DNA of 64,000 nucleotides from contig NZ_LR594671.1 of NCBI RefSeq assembly GCF_901827185.1, positions 2,232,001-2,296,000 of the forward strand, read 5' to 3'. This document shows, piece after piece, positions 18,551 to 28,993 of this stretch. The translations under genes and the position numbers were made by a program. This stretch comes from Variovorax sp. PBL-E5 (lineage in GTDB: Bacteria; Pseudomonadota; Gammaproteobacteria; Burkholderiales; Burkholderiaceae_C). Under the pieces are notes generated by a model, which worked only from the letters and a program-made list of their open reading frames with translations, had not been told where the DNA came from and made no database searches. Every line of letters starts with the position of its first letter. The first letter of the stretch is position 1.

Positions 18551-19348
18551 ATGGGCCTCCCTTCCTTCGACTCCTTTTCCCCTGTCGCCCGCCACCACGT
18601 CTGGTGCGGCGACGAGTTGGGCCTGGCCGACGCGCAGGTCATCGGCACCGGCCATGCCGCCCTCGATGCGCAACTGCCCGGCGGTGGCTGGCCGGTCGGG
18701 GCCATGACCGAGCTGCTGCAGTCCGCGCCCGAGGCGCATGCCTGGCAATTGCTGCTGCCCGCGCTGGCGCAGGCGGTGCAGGGCAGCACCGGCCCGGTGG
18801 CGTTGATCGGCGCGCCGCACGAGCCCTTCGGTCCGGCGTTGGCGGCGCACGACCTGCCGGTCGAAGCGCTGCTGTGGGTGCGCAGCGAGGCACCCGCTGC
18901 GCGGCTCTGGGCCTGCGAGCAGGCGCTTCGCTGTGCCGACATCACCGCCGTGCTGGCCTGGCTGCCGCAGGCGCGCGTGGGCGAATTGCGGCGGCTGCAG
19001 CTCGCGGCGGCGCAGCACGACGCGCTGCTGTTCGTGTTCCGGCCCGAGCGCGCGGCGCAATCGACTTCCCCGGCACGCCTGCGCCTGCAACTGGCCACCT
19101 GCGAGCAGGACCGTACGCAGATCGACATCCGCGTCCTCAAGCGCCGCGGCCCGCCGCTGGCCTCGCCGGTGCAGTTGCCTGCGCGCAGCGAGCGCATGGC
19201 GGCGCTGCTCGCGGGCAGCCAGTTGCGGCGCAAGCTGCGGCGGCAGCAGGAGGGCGTTGAACCGGCCGCCGGCACGGCCACGGTGGTGCGCATCGAGGCA
19301 TGGAAAGGAGGAGTGCATGCACTGGATCGCCTTGCGGTGGCTGCCTGA
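18551..19348 (+). CDS. imuA: Translesion synthesis-associated protein ImuA
   Basis: A 265-residue RecA-fold-like accessory protein of the DNA-damage-induced mutasome. Recognisable ImuA features are the early WCGDELG, the ALDAQLPGGGWPVGAMTELL segment that aligns with RecA/SulA-type proteins, and the RRGPPLASPVQLP tail region. It has no clear Walker A, as is usual for ImuA. It is the first gene after the LexA box and its last 32 bp overlap imuB, so the three genes form one SOS transcript. ImuA is required with ImuB and DnaE2 for induced mutagenesis in organisms lacking UmuDC or DinB roles. Confidence 0.92.
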   Translation: MGLPSFDSFSPVARHHVWCGDELGLADAQVIGTGHAALDAQLPGGGWPVGAMTELLQSAPEAHAWQLLLPALAQAVQGSTGPVALIGAPHEPFGPALAAHDLPVEALLWVRSEAPAARLWACEQALRCADITAVLAWLPQARVGELRRLQLAAAQHDALLFVFRPERAAQSTSPARLRLQLATCEQDRTQIDIRVLKRRGPPLASPVQLPARSERMAALLAGSQLRRKLRRQQEGVEPAAGTATVVRIEAWKGGVHALDRLAVAA

Positions 19349-20621
19349 GGGCGATGCCGTCCTGCCGACCCCCGAAGCATTGGGCTGGTGGGCGCTGGGC
19401 TTCACGCCGCGCGTCGCCTGGGTCGACGAGGCGCTGTTGCTCGAAGTCTCGGCCTGCGAGCGGCTGTGGGGCGGCCGTCTGGCGCTGATGCGCCTGATTG
19501 CTGGCACGAACCCGGCAGCGCCGGTGCGCGTGCAGCAGGCCCAGGGCGCGACCAGCCTGATCGCGCTCGCACGGCTGCGTCTGTTCGCGCGCGGCGAGCC
19601 GCCGCCTGCCGAGCTGCCCTGCGGCCTGCCGCTCGGCACCCTGAGCGCGGCACACGATCACCTCGACGTGTTGGCCCACCTGGGCTGCCGCACCTGGGGC
19701 GAGGTGGCGGCGCTGCCGCGCGCCGGGCTCACGCGCCGCTTCGGCAAGGAATTGCGCGCGGCGCTCGATGCGGCCTATGGCCTGCGGCCCGAAAGCCATC
19801 GCTGGCTCACGCTGCCCGATGTCTTCGAGCAGAAGATCGAGCTGCCCGCCCTGGCCGAAGGTGCGCCCGAGCTGATGTGGTCGGCCAACCGCTTGCTGGC
19901 CGCGCTGCAGATCTGGCTGCGCGCGCGGCAGCGCGGCGCGGTCGCGGTCGAGCTGCAATGGACGCTGGACCTGAAGCGCCTCGAAGGTGTCGACCTGCCG
20001 CCGCACCAGCAGATCATCGTGCGCACGGCCGAGCCCACGCAGGACATGGCGCACCTGCGCCGACTGATGGCCGAGCGGCTCGCGCTCACCTGGCTGGCGG
20101 CGCCGGCCAGCTGGCTGCGCCTGCGCTCGCTCGAAACCACGCCGTGGGCCGGCGCGAGCACGAGCTTCCTGCCCGAGGACAACCGCAAGGGCGACAAGCT
20201 GCACGAACTGGTCGAGCGGCTCAGCGCGCGGCTCGGCGCAGGGCAGGTGCTGAGTGCGGTCGCACGGGCCGATCACCGGCCGGAGCATCGGCAGGCATGG
20301 CAGCCGGCCTTGCATGCGAAGCGAACCGATGCCCCGTCGCCGCCTTCGCGGCCGGAGCCGCCTTACCCTTCGTGGTTGTTGCGCGAGCCGCTGCAGCTGG
20401 AGATGCAGGGCGAGTACCCCTGCTACCAGGGTGCGTTGCGCAGGCTGGTCGGGCCGCAGCGGCTGGAGGCCGGCTGGTGGGCCGACGGCCGGCCGGCCGT
20501 GCGCGACTACTACATCGCCGAAAGCCCGAAAGCCGGCCTTGTGTGGATCTACCGCGAGCGGCCCTCGGCCTGCTTCGCATCGGACGAAGTGCGCTGGTAC
20601 CTGCAGGGCCTCTATGCCTGA
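19317..20621 (+). CDS. imuB: Y-family polymerase-like protein ImuB
   Basis: A 434-residue catalytically inactive Y-family polymerase homologue that bridges DnaE2 and the beta clamp. The N-terminal palm-like region (MHWIALRWLPEG, with LLLEVSACERLWGG) lacks the acidic metal-binding pairs of active Y-family enzymes. The little-finger-like region follows, with LRLRSLETTPWAGASTSFLP, and a C-terminal part ends with DYYIAESPKAGLVWIYRE. The ATG at 19317 lies 3 nt after GGAGGAG-type ribosome-binding sequence and is inside the end of imuA; the end overlaps the dnaE2 start by 8 nt. Length and order are those of standard imuA-imuB-dnaE2 cassettes. Confidence 0.93.
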   Translation: MHWIALRWLPEGDAVLPTPEALGWWALGFTPRVAWVDEALLLEVSACERLWGGRLALMRLIAGTNPAAPVRVQQAQGATSLIALARLRLFARGEPPPAELPCGLPLGTLSAAHDHLDVLAHLGCRTWGEVAALPRAGLTRRFGKELRAALDAAYGLRPESHRWLTLPDVFEQKIELPALAEGAPELMWSANRLLAALQIWLRARQRGAVAVELQWTLDLKRLEGVDLPPHQQIIVRTAEPTQDMAHLRRLMAERLALTWLAAPASWLRLRSLETTPWAGASTSFLPEDNRKGDKLHELVERLSARLGAGQVLSAVARADHRPEHRQAWQPALHAKRTDAPSPPSRPEPPYPSWLLREPLQLEMQGEYPCYQGALRRLVGPQRLEAGWWADGRPAVRDYYIAESPKAGLVWIYRERPSACFASDEVRWYLQGLYA

Positions 20622-23600
20622 ACTCAGCGACAAGCAACTGCGCGCCCGCATGTCGAAGGTGCATGTGCTGCCGACGGCGGCCGCGAAGCCGGTGCGCGAA
20701 CTGCCGGACTATGCCGAACTGCACTGCGTCTCCAACTTCAGCTTCCAGCGGGGCGCATCGGCGCCCGAGGAACTCGTGGCGCTGGCCTACGAGCTGGGCT
20801 ACGCGGCGCTCGCGATCACCGATGAATGCTCGGTCGCCGGCGTGGTGCGCGCCCACACGGGACTCAAGGATTACCTCGAACTGCTCGACGAGCAGGACCG
20901 CGAAAATCCCGACCTGCCGCCGCATCCGCGCAACCCGGACTTTCGCGTGCTGTACGGCAGCGAGTTCGTGTTCGAGCGCTTGCGGCTGGTCGCGATCGCA
21001 CACGACCTCGAAGGCTGGGGCAACCTGTGCGAATTCATCACTGCCGCGCGCACCCGCGCGCCCAAGGGCGACTACCACGTGAGCCTCGAAGACAGCGACA
21101 TCGCCTCGCTGCGCCACTGCGAAATCCTCCTCGGGCCGCGCCGCGCGTCGTCGGGCGGAATCTTCGACCTGCCGTCGCTGCAGGCCGATGTGGAAACCAT
21201 TGCCGGCCTGTTCGAGCACAAGCCCTGGCTGCTGGTCGAGATGCCCAACGAATGGGACGACGATCTCTGGTTCGCCACGCTGCACGCGCTGGGCGAGCGC
21301 ACCGGCCTGCCGCTCGTGGCCGCGGGCGACGTGCACATGCACGTGCGTTCGCGCAAGCCGCTGCAGGACGTGATCACCGCCGTGCGCGAGGGCAAACCGG
21401 TCGGCGAATGCGGCTTCGCGCTGCAGCCCAATGCCGAGCGCCATCTGCGTTCACGCAAGCGGCTGGCCGACATCTTCCCGCGCGCGCTGCTCGCCCGCAC
21501 GCTCGAGGTGATACGCCGCTGCACCTTCGGGCTCGACGAGATCCGCGCGCATTACCAGTACCCGCTGGAAAACGTCGGCAACGGCGAGACGCCGGCGCAG
21601 ACGCTGGTGCGCAAGACCTGGGAAGGTGCGCGCGACAAATACCCCGAGGGCATTCCCGAGCAGGTGCGCACGCAGGTGCAGCACGAGCTCGACCTGATCA
21701 TCGAACTCCACTACGAGATGTTCTTCCTCACGGTCGAGGACATCGTGCGCTTCGCCAGGAGCGAGGACATCCTCTGCCAGGGCCGCGGCTCCTCCGCCAA
21801 CTCGGCGGTCTGCTTCTGCCTCGGCATCACCGCGATCGACCCCGAAACCGGCCACCTGCTGTTCGAGCGTTTCCTGAGCCGCGAACGCCACGAGCCGCCC
21901 GACATCGACGTCGACTTCGAGCACCAGCGGCGCGAGGAAGTCATCCAGTACATCTACAAGAAGTATGGCCGCGAACGCGCAGCCATCGCCGCCGTCGTGA
22001 TCTGCTATCGCTCGCGCAGTGCCTTGCGCGACGTCGGCAAAGCACTCGGCATCGACGAGCGGCTGATCGACGAATTCGCCAAGGACCACTACTGGTTCGA
22101 CGAAGCCATCCTCGATCAACGCATGGACGAGGCGATGACACGTGCGGGCGTGCGCGAAGAGCGGCTCAAGCTGCACCAGTGGATCGAGCTCACGCAGCAG
22201 CTCAAGGGTTTTCCGCGCCACCTGAGCCAGCATGTCGGCGGCTTCGTGCTCACCCAGAGCCGGCTCACGCGCCTGGTGCCGGTCGAGAACGCGTCGATGA
22301 AAGACCGCTCCGTCATCCAGTGGGAGAAGGACGACCTCGAGGCCATGGGCATGCTCAAGGTCGACGTGCTGGCGCTCGGCATGCTGAGCGCGATCCGCCG
22401 CAGCCTCGATTTCGTCAACAGCTGGCGCGCCAGCACGCTGCAGATGCACGAGATACCGCATGACGACCAGGCGGTGTTCGACATGATCTGCGAGGCCGAC
22501 ACCATCGGCGTGTTCCAGATCGAGAGCCGGGCCCAGATGTCGATGCTGCCGCGCCTCAAGCCGCGCAGCTACCAGGACCTCGTGATCGAGGTGGCGATCG
22601 TGCGGCCGGGGCCGATCCAGGGCGGCATGGTGCATCCGTACCTCAAGAACCGAGAGAAGCTGCGCAAGGGCGGCCAGATCGACTACCCCTATCCGGATCT
22701 CATTCCTGCACTCGGACGCACGCTCGGCGTCCCGATCTTCCAGGAGCAGGTGATGCAGATCGCGATGATCGCAGCCAAGTTCACGCCCGACCAGGCCGAT
22801 CGCCTGCGCCGCTCGATGGCCGCGTGGAAGCGAAAGGGCGGAGTCGAGAAGTTCTACGAGCCATTGGTCGGTGGCATGAAAAGGAACGGCTATGACCCCG
22901 CCTTCGCCGAAGCCATCTTCAAGCAGGTGCAGGGTTTCGGCGAATACGGCTTTCCCGAAAGCCATGCGGCCAGCTTCGCGAAGCTGGTCACGGTGAGCTG
23001 CTGGCTCAAGCACTACGAACCCGCGTGCTTCCTGGCCGCGATGCTCGATGCGCAGCCGATGGGGTTCTACAGCCCTTCGCAACTCGTGCAGGACGCACGG
23101 CGCCATGGCGTCGAGGTGCGCCCGGTCGACGTCACGTGCAGCCGCTGGGATTGCACCCTAGAGCTCCCGGCTGTTCCTCCTTCCCCCTCTGGGGGAAGGC
23201 TGGGATGGGGGCGCTTCGCCCACCGCCAAGGCAATCCCCACCAACCTGCCGTCCGCTTGGGCCTGCGCCGCATCGGTGGCCTCAGCGAGGCCGGCGCCCA
23301 GCGCTTGCTCGATGCTCGCGATGCATCGCCCTTCACCAGCACCGAAGACCTCGCATTGCGCGCCGAGCTCGACGGCAAGGACATGGCCGCGCTCGCCGCC
23401 GCCGATGCGCTGATCACGCTCTCGGGCCATCGCCGTCAGCAGGTCTGGGACGCGACCGCGCAGAAGCGCTCGCCGGCGCTGCTCAAGGGCGTGCCCATCC
23501 ACGAGCGCGCGCTGCAATTGCCCGCCGCACCCGAAGCGGAGGAGATCACCGGCGACTACGCCTCGCTCGGCCTCACGCTGCGCCGCCATCCGCTGGCGCT

Positions 23601-23967
23601 GCTGCGCCCGCGCCTCGCGCGCATGCAGCTGCTGAGCGCCGAGCAGTTGCGCGCGCTGCCGCACGGCCAGACCGCGCGCGCCTGCGGCATCGTCATGGGG
23701 CGCCAGCGGCCGCAGACTGCCAAGGGCACGATCTTCGTCACGCTCGAGGACGAGACCGGCAACGTCAACGTGATCGTCTGGAACCACGTGGTCGAGGCCT
23801 GGCGCGAGCCGCTGCTGCGCTCGCACCTGCTCGCGGTGCAGGGCACGTGGCAGCGCGACGTCGACAGCGGCGGCGAGGTGCGCCACCTGGTGGCCACCGG
23901 CTTCAGGGACCTCACGCCGCTGCTAGGCCGGCTCGCGCAGAGCAACAAGAGCCGCGACTTTCACTAG
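20614..23967 (+). CDS. dnaE2: Error-prone DNA polymerase III alpha subunit DnaE2
   Basis: The 1117-residue error-prone C-family polymerase of the SOS mutasome. The PHP domain starts at AELHCVSNFSFQRGAS (residue about 35); the polymerase active site has PPDIDVDFEHQRREE near residue 430 and GRGSSANSAV before it; an OB-fold segment (IVMGRQRPQTAKGTIFVTLE) lies near residue 1030. The protein is slightly longer than usual because residues about 850-875 (PAVPPSPSGGRLGWGRFAHR and following) are encoded by an intergenic-type palindromic repeat inserted in frame between DCTLE and QPAVRLGLR. The ATG at 20614 overlaps the imuB stop. Confidence 0.94.
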   Translation: MPELSDKQLRARMSKVHVLPTAAAKPVRELPDYAELHCVSNFSFQRGASAPEELVALAYELGYAALAITDECSVAGVVRAHTGLKDYLELLDEQDRENPDLPPHPRNPDFRVLYGSEFVFERLRLVAIAHDLEGWGNLCEFITAARTRAPKGDYHVSLEDSDIASLRHCEILLGPRRASSGGIFDLPSLQADVETIAGLFEHKPWLLVEMPNEWDDDLWFATLHALGERTGLPLVAAGDVHMHVRSRKPLQDVITAVREGKPVGECGFALQPNAERHLRSRKRLADIFPRALLARTLEVIRRCTFGLDEIRAHYQYPLENVGNGETPAQTLVRKTWEGARDKYPEGIPEQVRTQVQHELDLIIELHYEMFFLTVEDIVRFARSEDILCQGRGSSANSAVCFCLGITAIDPETGHLLFERFLSRERHEPPDIDVDFEHQRREEVIQYIYKKYGRERAAIAAVVICYRSRSALRDVGKALGIDERLIDEFAKDHYWFDEAILDQRMDEAMTRAGVREERLKLHQWIELTQQLKGFPRHLSQHVGGFVLTQSRLTRLVPVENASMKDRSVIQWEKDDLEAMGMLKVDVLALGMLSAIRRSLDFVNSWRASTLQMHEIPHDDQAVFDMICEADTIGVFQIESRAQMSMLPRLKPRSYQDLVIEVAIVRPGPIQGGMVHPYLKNREKLRKGGQIDYPYPDLIPALGRTLGVPIFQEQVMQIAMIAAKFTPDQADRLRRSMAAWKRKGGVEKFYEPLVGGMKRNGYDPAFAEAIFKQVQGFGEYGFPESHAASFAKLVTVSCWLKHYEPACFLAAMLDAQPMGFYSPSQLVQDARRHGVEVRPVDVTCSRWDCTLELPAVPPSPSGGRLGWGRFAHRQGNPHQPAVRLGLRRIGGLSEAGAQRLLDARDASPFTSTEDLALRAELDGKDMAALAAADALITLSGHRRQQVWDATAQKRSPALLKGVPIHERALQLPAAPEAEEITGDYASLGLTLRRHPLALLRPRLARMQLLSAEQLRALPHGQTARACGIVMGRQRPQTAKGTIFVTLEDETGNVNVIVWNHVVEAWREPLLRSHLLAVQGTWQRDVDSGGEVRHLVATGFRDLTPLLGRLAQSNKSRDFH
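23165..23238. repeat. Palindromic repeat element inserted in frame in dnaE2
   Basis: The core CCTTCCCCC-TCT-GGGGGAAGG (23179-23199) is a perfect 9-bp stem with a 3-nt loop, followed by CTGGGATGGGGGCGCTTCGCC. This arrangement resembles the GC-rich intergenic hairpin repeats scattered in Comamonadaceae genomes (family recognition from memory). The boundaries are set by where DnaE2 similarity stops (after DCTLE) and resumes (QPAVRLGLR). It holds no stop codon and its length keeps the frame. Confidence 0.7.
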
Positions 23968-24020
23968 GCCTGCGCCTTCGTGCCGAGACGGATCGCCCGT
24001 GGCGGGGTCCGGGCAGGCCT

Positions 24021-24560
24021 TCAGGCCGGCGCCAGCACCCGCAGCACGCGGCCATCGCCCACGAACGATTCGCCGACCAGCATCCGGAACGCCGCGCCGG
24101 GCTGGAAGCGCGCCAGCGCCAGCGCCGGCGCCAGGAACTCGACTTCCAGCGTCTGTGCCACGCCGCGCCGGAAGGTCTCGCCGGGGGCCACGAACCAGCG
24201 CGCCGAGAAGCCCTCGTTGTCGAGCACCAGCGCGCAGCGATGTTCGCCCGCGAGGATCGGCGTGTCCTCGGAGGGCAGCATCGGCGTGCGCAGCGTGAGC
24301 TCGACCAGCGCGTGCGGCTGGAACGGCGCGCCCGCCTCGAAGCTCGCGGCGCCAAGTGCCGGCGGGCGCCGGATCCGCGCCACCAGCCAGCTGATGATGT
24401 TGCCGATGACCGGCAGCCACAGCAGCATCATCAGCGTGCCGATGTTGCGCAGCGTGCCGGGCTCGGCGAACTGGCGCACGACGGCACCGGCCGCGGCCAG
24501 GCACAGCAGGACGATGACGATGATCTTGCGCCGGGACTGGATGGTGGTGCTGGTGGTCAT
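24021..24560 (-). CDS. Hypothetical membrane-anchored protein
   Basis: A 179-residue protein with two N-terminal hydrophobic helices (IIVIVLLCLAAAGAVVRQF and GTLMMLLWLPVIGNIISWLV) followed by a soluble beta-rich domain (from about residue 70) with repeated short strands such as VELTLRTPML, CALVLDNEGFSARW and LEVEFLAPALALARF. I do not recognise the family. It sits between dnaE2 (convergent) and the D-aminoacylase gene (same strand, 43 bp upstream), so it could be the last gene of the D-peptide operon or independent. Confidence 0.72.
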   Translation of the reverse strand: MTTSTTIQSRRKIIVIVLLCLAAAGAVVRQFAEPGTLRNIGTLMMLLWLPVIGNIISWLVARIRRPPALGAASFEAGAPFQPHALVELTLRTPMLPSEDTPILAGEHRCALVLDNEGFSARWFVAPGETFRRGVAQTLEVEFLAPALALARFQPGAAFRMLVGESFVGDGRVLRVLAPA

Positions 24561-24603
24561 GGGGGGGCCGCCGATGCGGCACGCCCATTCTCGTGCCCTT
24601 TGC

Positions 24604-26073
24604 TCAGTGCGCCCTCGGCTGCGCCCCGTCCCGGCGCACGATCACCTGCCCGTTGCGCGCGCCGCTGTGCGCGCCGTGCCGCCAGGTGACGGTGCCGTTG
24701 ACGATCACGCAGTCGATGCCTTCGGCCGGCAGCGTCGGCGTCCTGTAGCTGGCCGCGTCGCGCACGGTCGCGGCGTCGAACACGACGATGTCGGCATGGT
24801 GGCCCACCTTCAGCGTGCCGCGCCCGTGCAGGCCGAAGTTGCGCGCGGTGAGCCCGCTCATCTTCCACACCGCGGTCTCCAGCGGGAACAGGCCGACGTC
24901 GCGGCTGTAGTGGCCGAGCACGCGCGGGAAGGTGCCCCACAGGCGTGGATGCGGGCTCTCGCCGACCGGAATGCCGTCCGAGCCGATCATGGTTTCGTCG
25001 AAGGCGAGGATGCGCTGCACGTCGTTCTCGTCCATCAGGAAGTAGATCGCGCTGCCGGGCTGCAGGCGGCGCGCGGCCTCGTCCTTCGCGACGCCCCATT
25101 CCCTGGCGATGTCGTCGAGGTCGCGCCCCGCGCACTCGGGATGCGGCTGGCTGTCGGCGATCAGCACGCGGCCTTCGAGCATGCCGCGGTCGGTGCGGAT
25201 CATGGTCGAGCCTGCGGTGTAGGGATAGCAGTCGAGCGAGACGCACTGGTGCTTCATGGTCTCGCGGATGAAGGGCAGGGTGGTCTTCGAGCGGCCGAAG
25301 TTGGACGTGTTCTGGACCTTGTGGTGCGACACGACCACCGGAATGTCGAGCTCGCGGCCGATGCGGAAGGTCTCTTCGAGCGCGTCCATCACCTTGTCGG
25401 CCTCGTCGCGCATGTGCGTCACGTAGAGCGCGCGGCGGGCGCTGAGTGGCCGGCCGACTTCGATGATCTCCCCGGTCGTCGCCTTCACCGCGGGCGGATA
25501 GAAGGTACCGGTGGACATGCCGATCGCGCCGGCCTGCATCGCTTCCTCCACCAGCGCCTGCATGGCCGCGATCTCCTGATCGTTGGCGGGGCGGTCGAGG
25601 TCGGACATGGTGACCGCGCGCAAGGTCGAGTGCCCGACCATCGCCGCGACGTTGACCGACGAGGGCGTGGCGCGCAGCGCATCGAGGTACGCCGCGAAGG
25701 TGGTGAAGCGGCCTTCGGGTGGCGAGTCGATCAGGCTCAGCGGCATCGGCAGGTCCATGTCCGCGCGCAGCGGCGCGGCGCTGATGCCGCAGTTGCCCGC
25801 GATCACGGTGGTCACGCCCTGCGAGATCTTGAACGGCATCGCGGCCTGCGACAGAACGGCCTGGTCGTCGTGCGTGTGCGAGTCGATGAAGCCGGGCGCG
25901 ACGATGCGGCCGGTGGCGTCGAGCGTTTGCGCAGCCGAGCCATGCGACAGATCACCGATCGCGGCGATGCGCCCATCGATGACGCCGACATCGGCATCGA
26001 AGCGCGGCGCCTTGGTGCCGTCGATCACGGTGCCGCCGCGGATCAGGAGATCGAAGTGCGAGGTGTCGGACAT
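24604..26073 (-). CDS. N-acyl-D-amino-acid deacylase (D-aminoacylase), amidohydrolase family 3
   Basis: A 489-residue cytoplasmic metal hydrolase that removes acyl groups from N-acyl-D-amino acids. The family order is clear: DLLIRGGTVIDGT at the N-terminus, metal His pair in DSHTHDDQAVL, GNCGISAAPL (the Cys that ligates metal in this family), later GHSTLR, THMRDE and SHHKVQNTSNFGR, and a C-terminal HADIVVFD, with the ATVRDAASY strand. AAAGGA precedes the ATG. It is the last clear gene of the operon that starts at 34251, 19 bp after the importer's second ATPase gene. Confidence 0.92.
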   Translation of the reverse strand: MSDTSHFDLLIRGGTVIDGTKAPRFDADVGVIDGRIAAIGDLSHGSAAQTLDATGRIVAPGFIDSHTHDDQAVLSQAAMPFKISQGVTTVIAGNCGISAAPLRADMDLPMPLSLIDSPPEGRFTTFAAYLDALRATPSSVNVAAMVGHSTLRAVTMSDLDRPANDQEIAAMQALVEEAMQAGAIGMSTGTFYPPAVKATTGEIIEVGRPLSARRALYVTHMRDEADKVMDALEETFRIGRELDIPVVVSHHKVQNTSNFGRSKTTLPFIRETMKHQCVSLDCYPYTAGSTMIRTDRGMLEGRVLIADSQPHPECAGRDLDDIAREWGVAKDEAARRLQPGSAIYFLMDENDVQRILAFDETMIGSDGIPVGESPHPRLWGTFPRVLGHYSRDVGLFPLETAVWKMSGLTARNFGLHGRGTLKVGHHADIVVFDAATVRDAASYRTPTLPAEGIDCVIVNGTVTWRHGAHSGARNGQVIVRRDGAQPRAH

Positions 26074-26092
26074 GGGAATCCTTTCGTTGTTT

Positions 26093-27069
26093 CTAGCGGA
26101 AATGGCATGCCACCCACTGGCCGCCGACGGAACCCGAAGGCCGCTCGGTCAACGCCGGCGTCTGCTCCTTGCACACGGCCTGCGCCAGCGGGCAGCGCGT
26201 GTGGAAGCGGCAGCCCGAGGGCGGATTCGCCGGGCTCGGCGGATCGCCCTGCAGCAGGATGCGTTTCGCGGGCGTGCGCGGATTCGGCACCGGCACGGCC
26301 GACAGCAGGATCTCGGTGTACGGATGGCGCGGTGCCGAGAACAGCGTGTCGCGGTCCGCCACTTCGACGATGCGGCCGAGGTACATCACGGCCACGCGAT
26401 GGCTGATGTGGCGCACCACCGCGAGGTCATGCGCGACGAAGAGGTAGGCGATGCCGAGCTCGGCCTGCAGGTCCATCAGCAGGTTGACGACCTGCGCCTG
26501 CACCGACACGTCGAGCGCCGACACCGGCTCGTCGCAGACGATCAGCTTCGGACTGAGTGCGAGCGCGCGCGCAATGCCCAGCCGTTGCCGCTGGCCGCCC
26601 GAGAACTCGTGCGGGTACTTCTTCGCGGCCTCGGGCCTGAGGCCCACCTTGGCGAACAGCCATTGCACACGCTCGCGGCGTTCGGCACCCGAGCGCATGC
26701 CGAAATTCTTCAGCGGCTCGGCCACGATGTCGCCGGCCGACAGGCGCGGGTTCAATGACGCATACGGATCCTGGAAGATGATCTGCAACTCGCGCCGGCG
26801 CAGGCGCATCTCGCCGGGCGAGAGTCCCACCAGCTCTTCGCCGTCGAGCTTCACCGAGCCCGAGGTGGGCTCGACCAGCCGCATCACCGACTTCGCGGTC
26901 GTGGTCTTGCCGCAGCCCGATTCGCCGACCAGCGCCAGCGTCTCGCCGCGCGCCACGGTGAAGGAGACATCGTCGACCGCCTGCACCGGCGGCTTGGGCT
27001 TCGACAGCCAGCGCTGTGGCGAGACGTAGTGCTTGCGGAGCTGCTCGACCTTCAGCAGGACGTCGGCAT

Positions 27070-27073
<4 letters not shown>
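26093..27073 (-). CDS. Peptide ABC transporter ATP-binding protein (OppF/DppF type)
   Basis: A 326-residue ATPase with Walker [11 protein letters not shown]-loop [15 protein letters not shown], signature [15 protein letters not shown] and Walker [13 protein letters not shown]. The C-terminal oligopeptide/dipeptide cap carries the Cys-containing [11 protein letters not shown], which in relatives binds a cluster or metal. It overlaps the other ATPase gene by 4 nt (ATGA). With the paired ATPase, two permeases and a family 5 binding protein it makes a complete peptide importer. Confidence 0.93.
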
Positions 27074-28100
<1,027 letters not shown>

Positions 28101-28104
<4 letters not shown>

Positions 28105-28991
28105 AGCTGCCTCGCGAGCCTGGGGTCCAGCGCATCGCGCAGCCCGTCGCCCAGCAGATTGATCGCCAGCACCGTGAGCGCCAGCAGGATGCCCGGGTAG
28201 AGGATGATGTGGAAGGCCACGGCGACGAAGTTGCGGCCCTCGGCCATCATGTTGCCCCAGCTCGGCGTCTGTGCCGGCACGCCGACGCCGAGGAAGGACA
28301 GCACGGCCTCGGTCAGCACTGCGGACGCGGCGACGAAGGTGGCCTGCACCACCAGCGGCGCGACGATGTTGGGCAGCACGTGGCGCAGCAGGATCACCGG
28401 CAGCCGTGTGCCGACCGCATGCGCGGCCTCGACGTACAGCTGCTCGCGCAAGGTCAGCGCGAGCGAGCGCACCAGCCGTGCGACGCGCGGCACCTCGGGC
28501 ACCGTGATCGCGACGATCACGGTCGTCAGGCTGGCCTGCGTGACCGCCATCAGCGCGATCGCGAGCAGCGTGCCGGGGATCGCCATCAGGCCGTCCATCA
28601 CGCGCATGATGAAGCCGTCGGTCCAGCGCACGAAACCGGCCGTGAGCCCGAGCAGCACGCCGAACACGGTCGCCAGCAGCGCCACCGACAAGCCCACCAC
28701 CATCGACACGCGCCCGCCCCACACGGCGCGGCTGAACACGTCGCGCCCGAGCGCATCGGTGCCGAACCAGTGTTCGGCCGAGGCCGGCTGCATGCGCGCG
28801 AGCGGGTCGATGTCCTGCGGATCATGGGTCGCGATCCACGGCGCGCCGATGGACAGCAGCGCGACCGCGATCAGGAGCAGGGCACCGATGATCAGCGTCG
28901 GGTTCTTGCGCACCCAGCGCCAGCGCGGCGGCACGAAGGGCGTGTCGTCGGCCATTGTCGCGGCATCGGTCACAGGGAGAGTGGCGGACAT
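28101..28991 (-). CDS. Peptide ABC transporter permease (OppC/DppC type)
   Basis: A 296-residue inner-membrane permease. An N-terminal cytoplasmic stretch precedes TM1 ([22 protein letters not shown]), then the typical periplasmic loop [19 protein letters not shown], four to five further helices, and the EAA-type coupling loop [21 protein letters not shown]. The HWFGTDxLGRD motif is characteristic of the C-type peptide permease. It lies 2 bp after the other permease and overlaps the ATPase gene by 4 nt. Confidence 0.93.
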
Positions 28992-28993
28992 GG

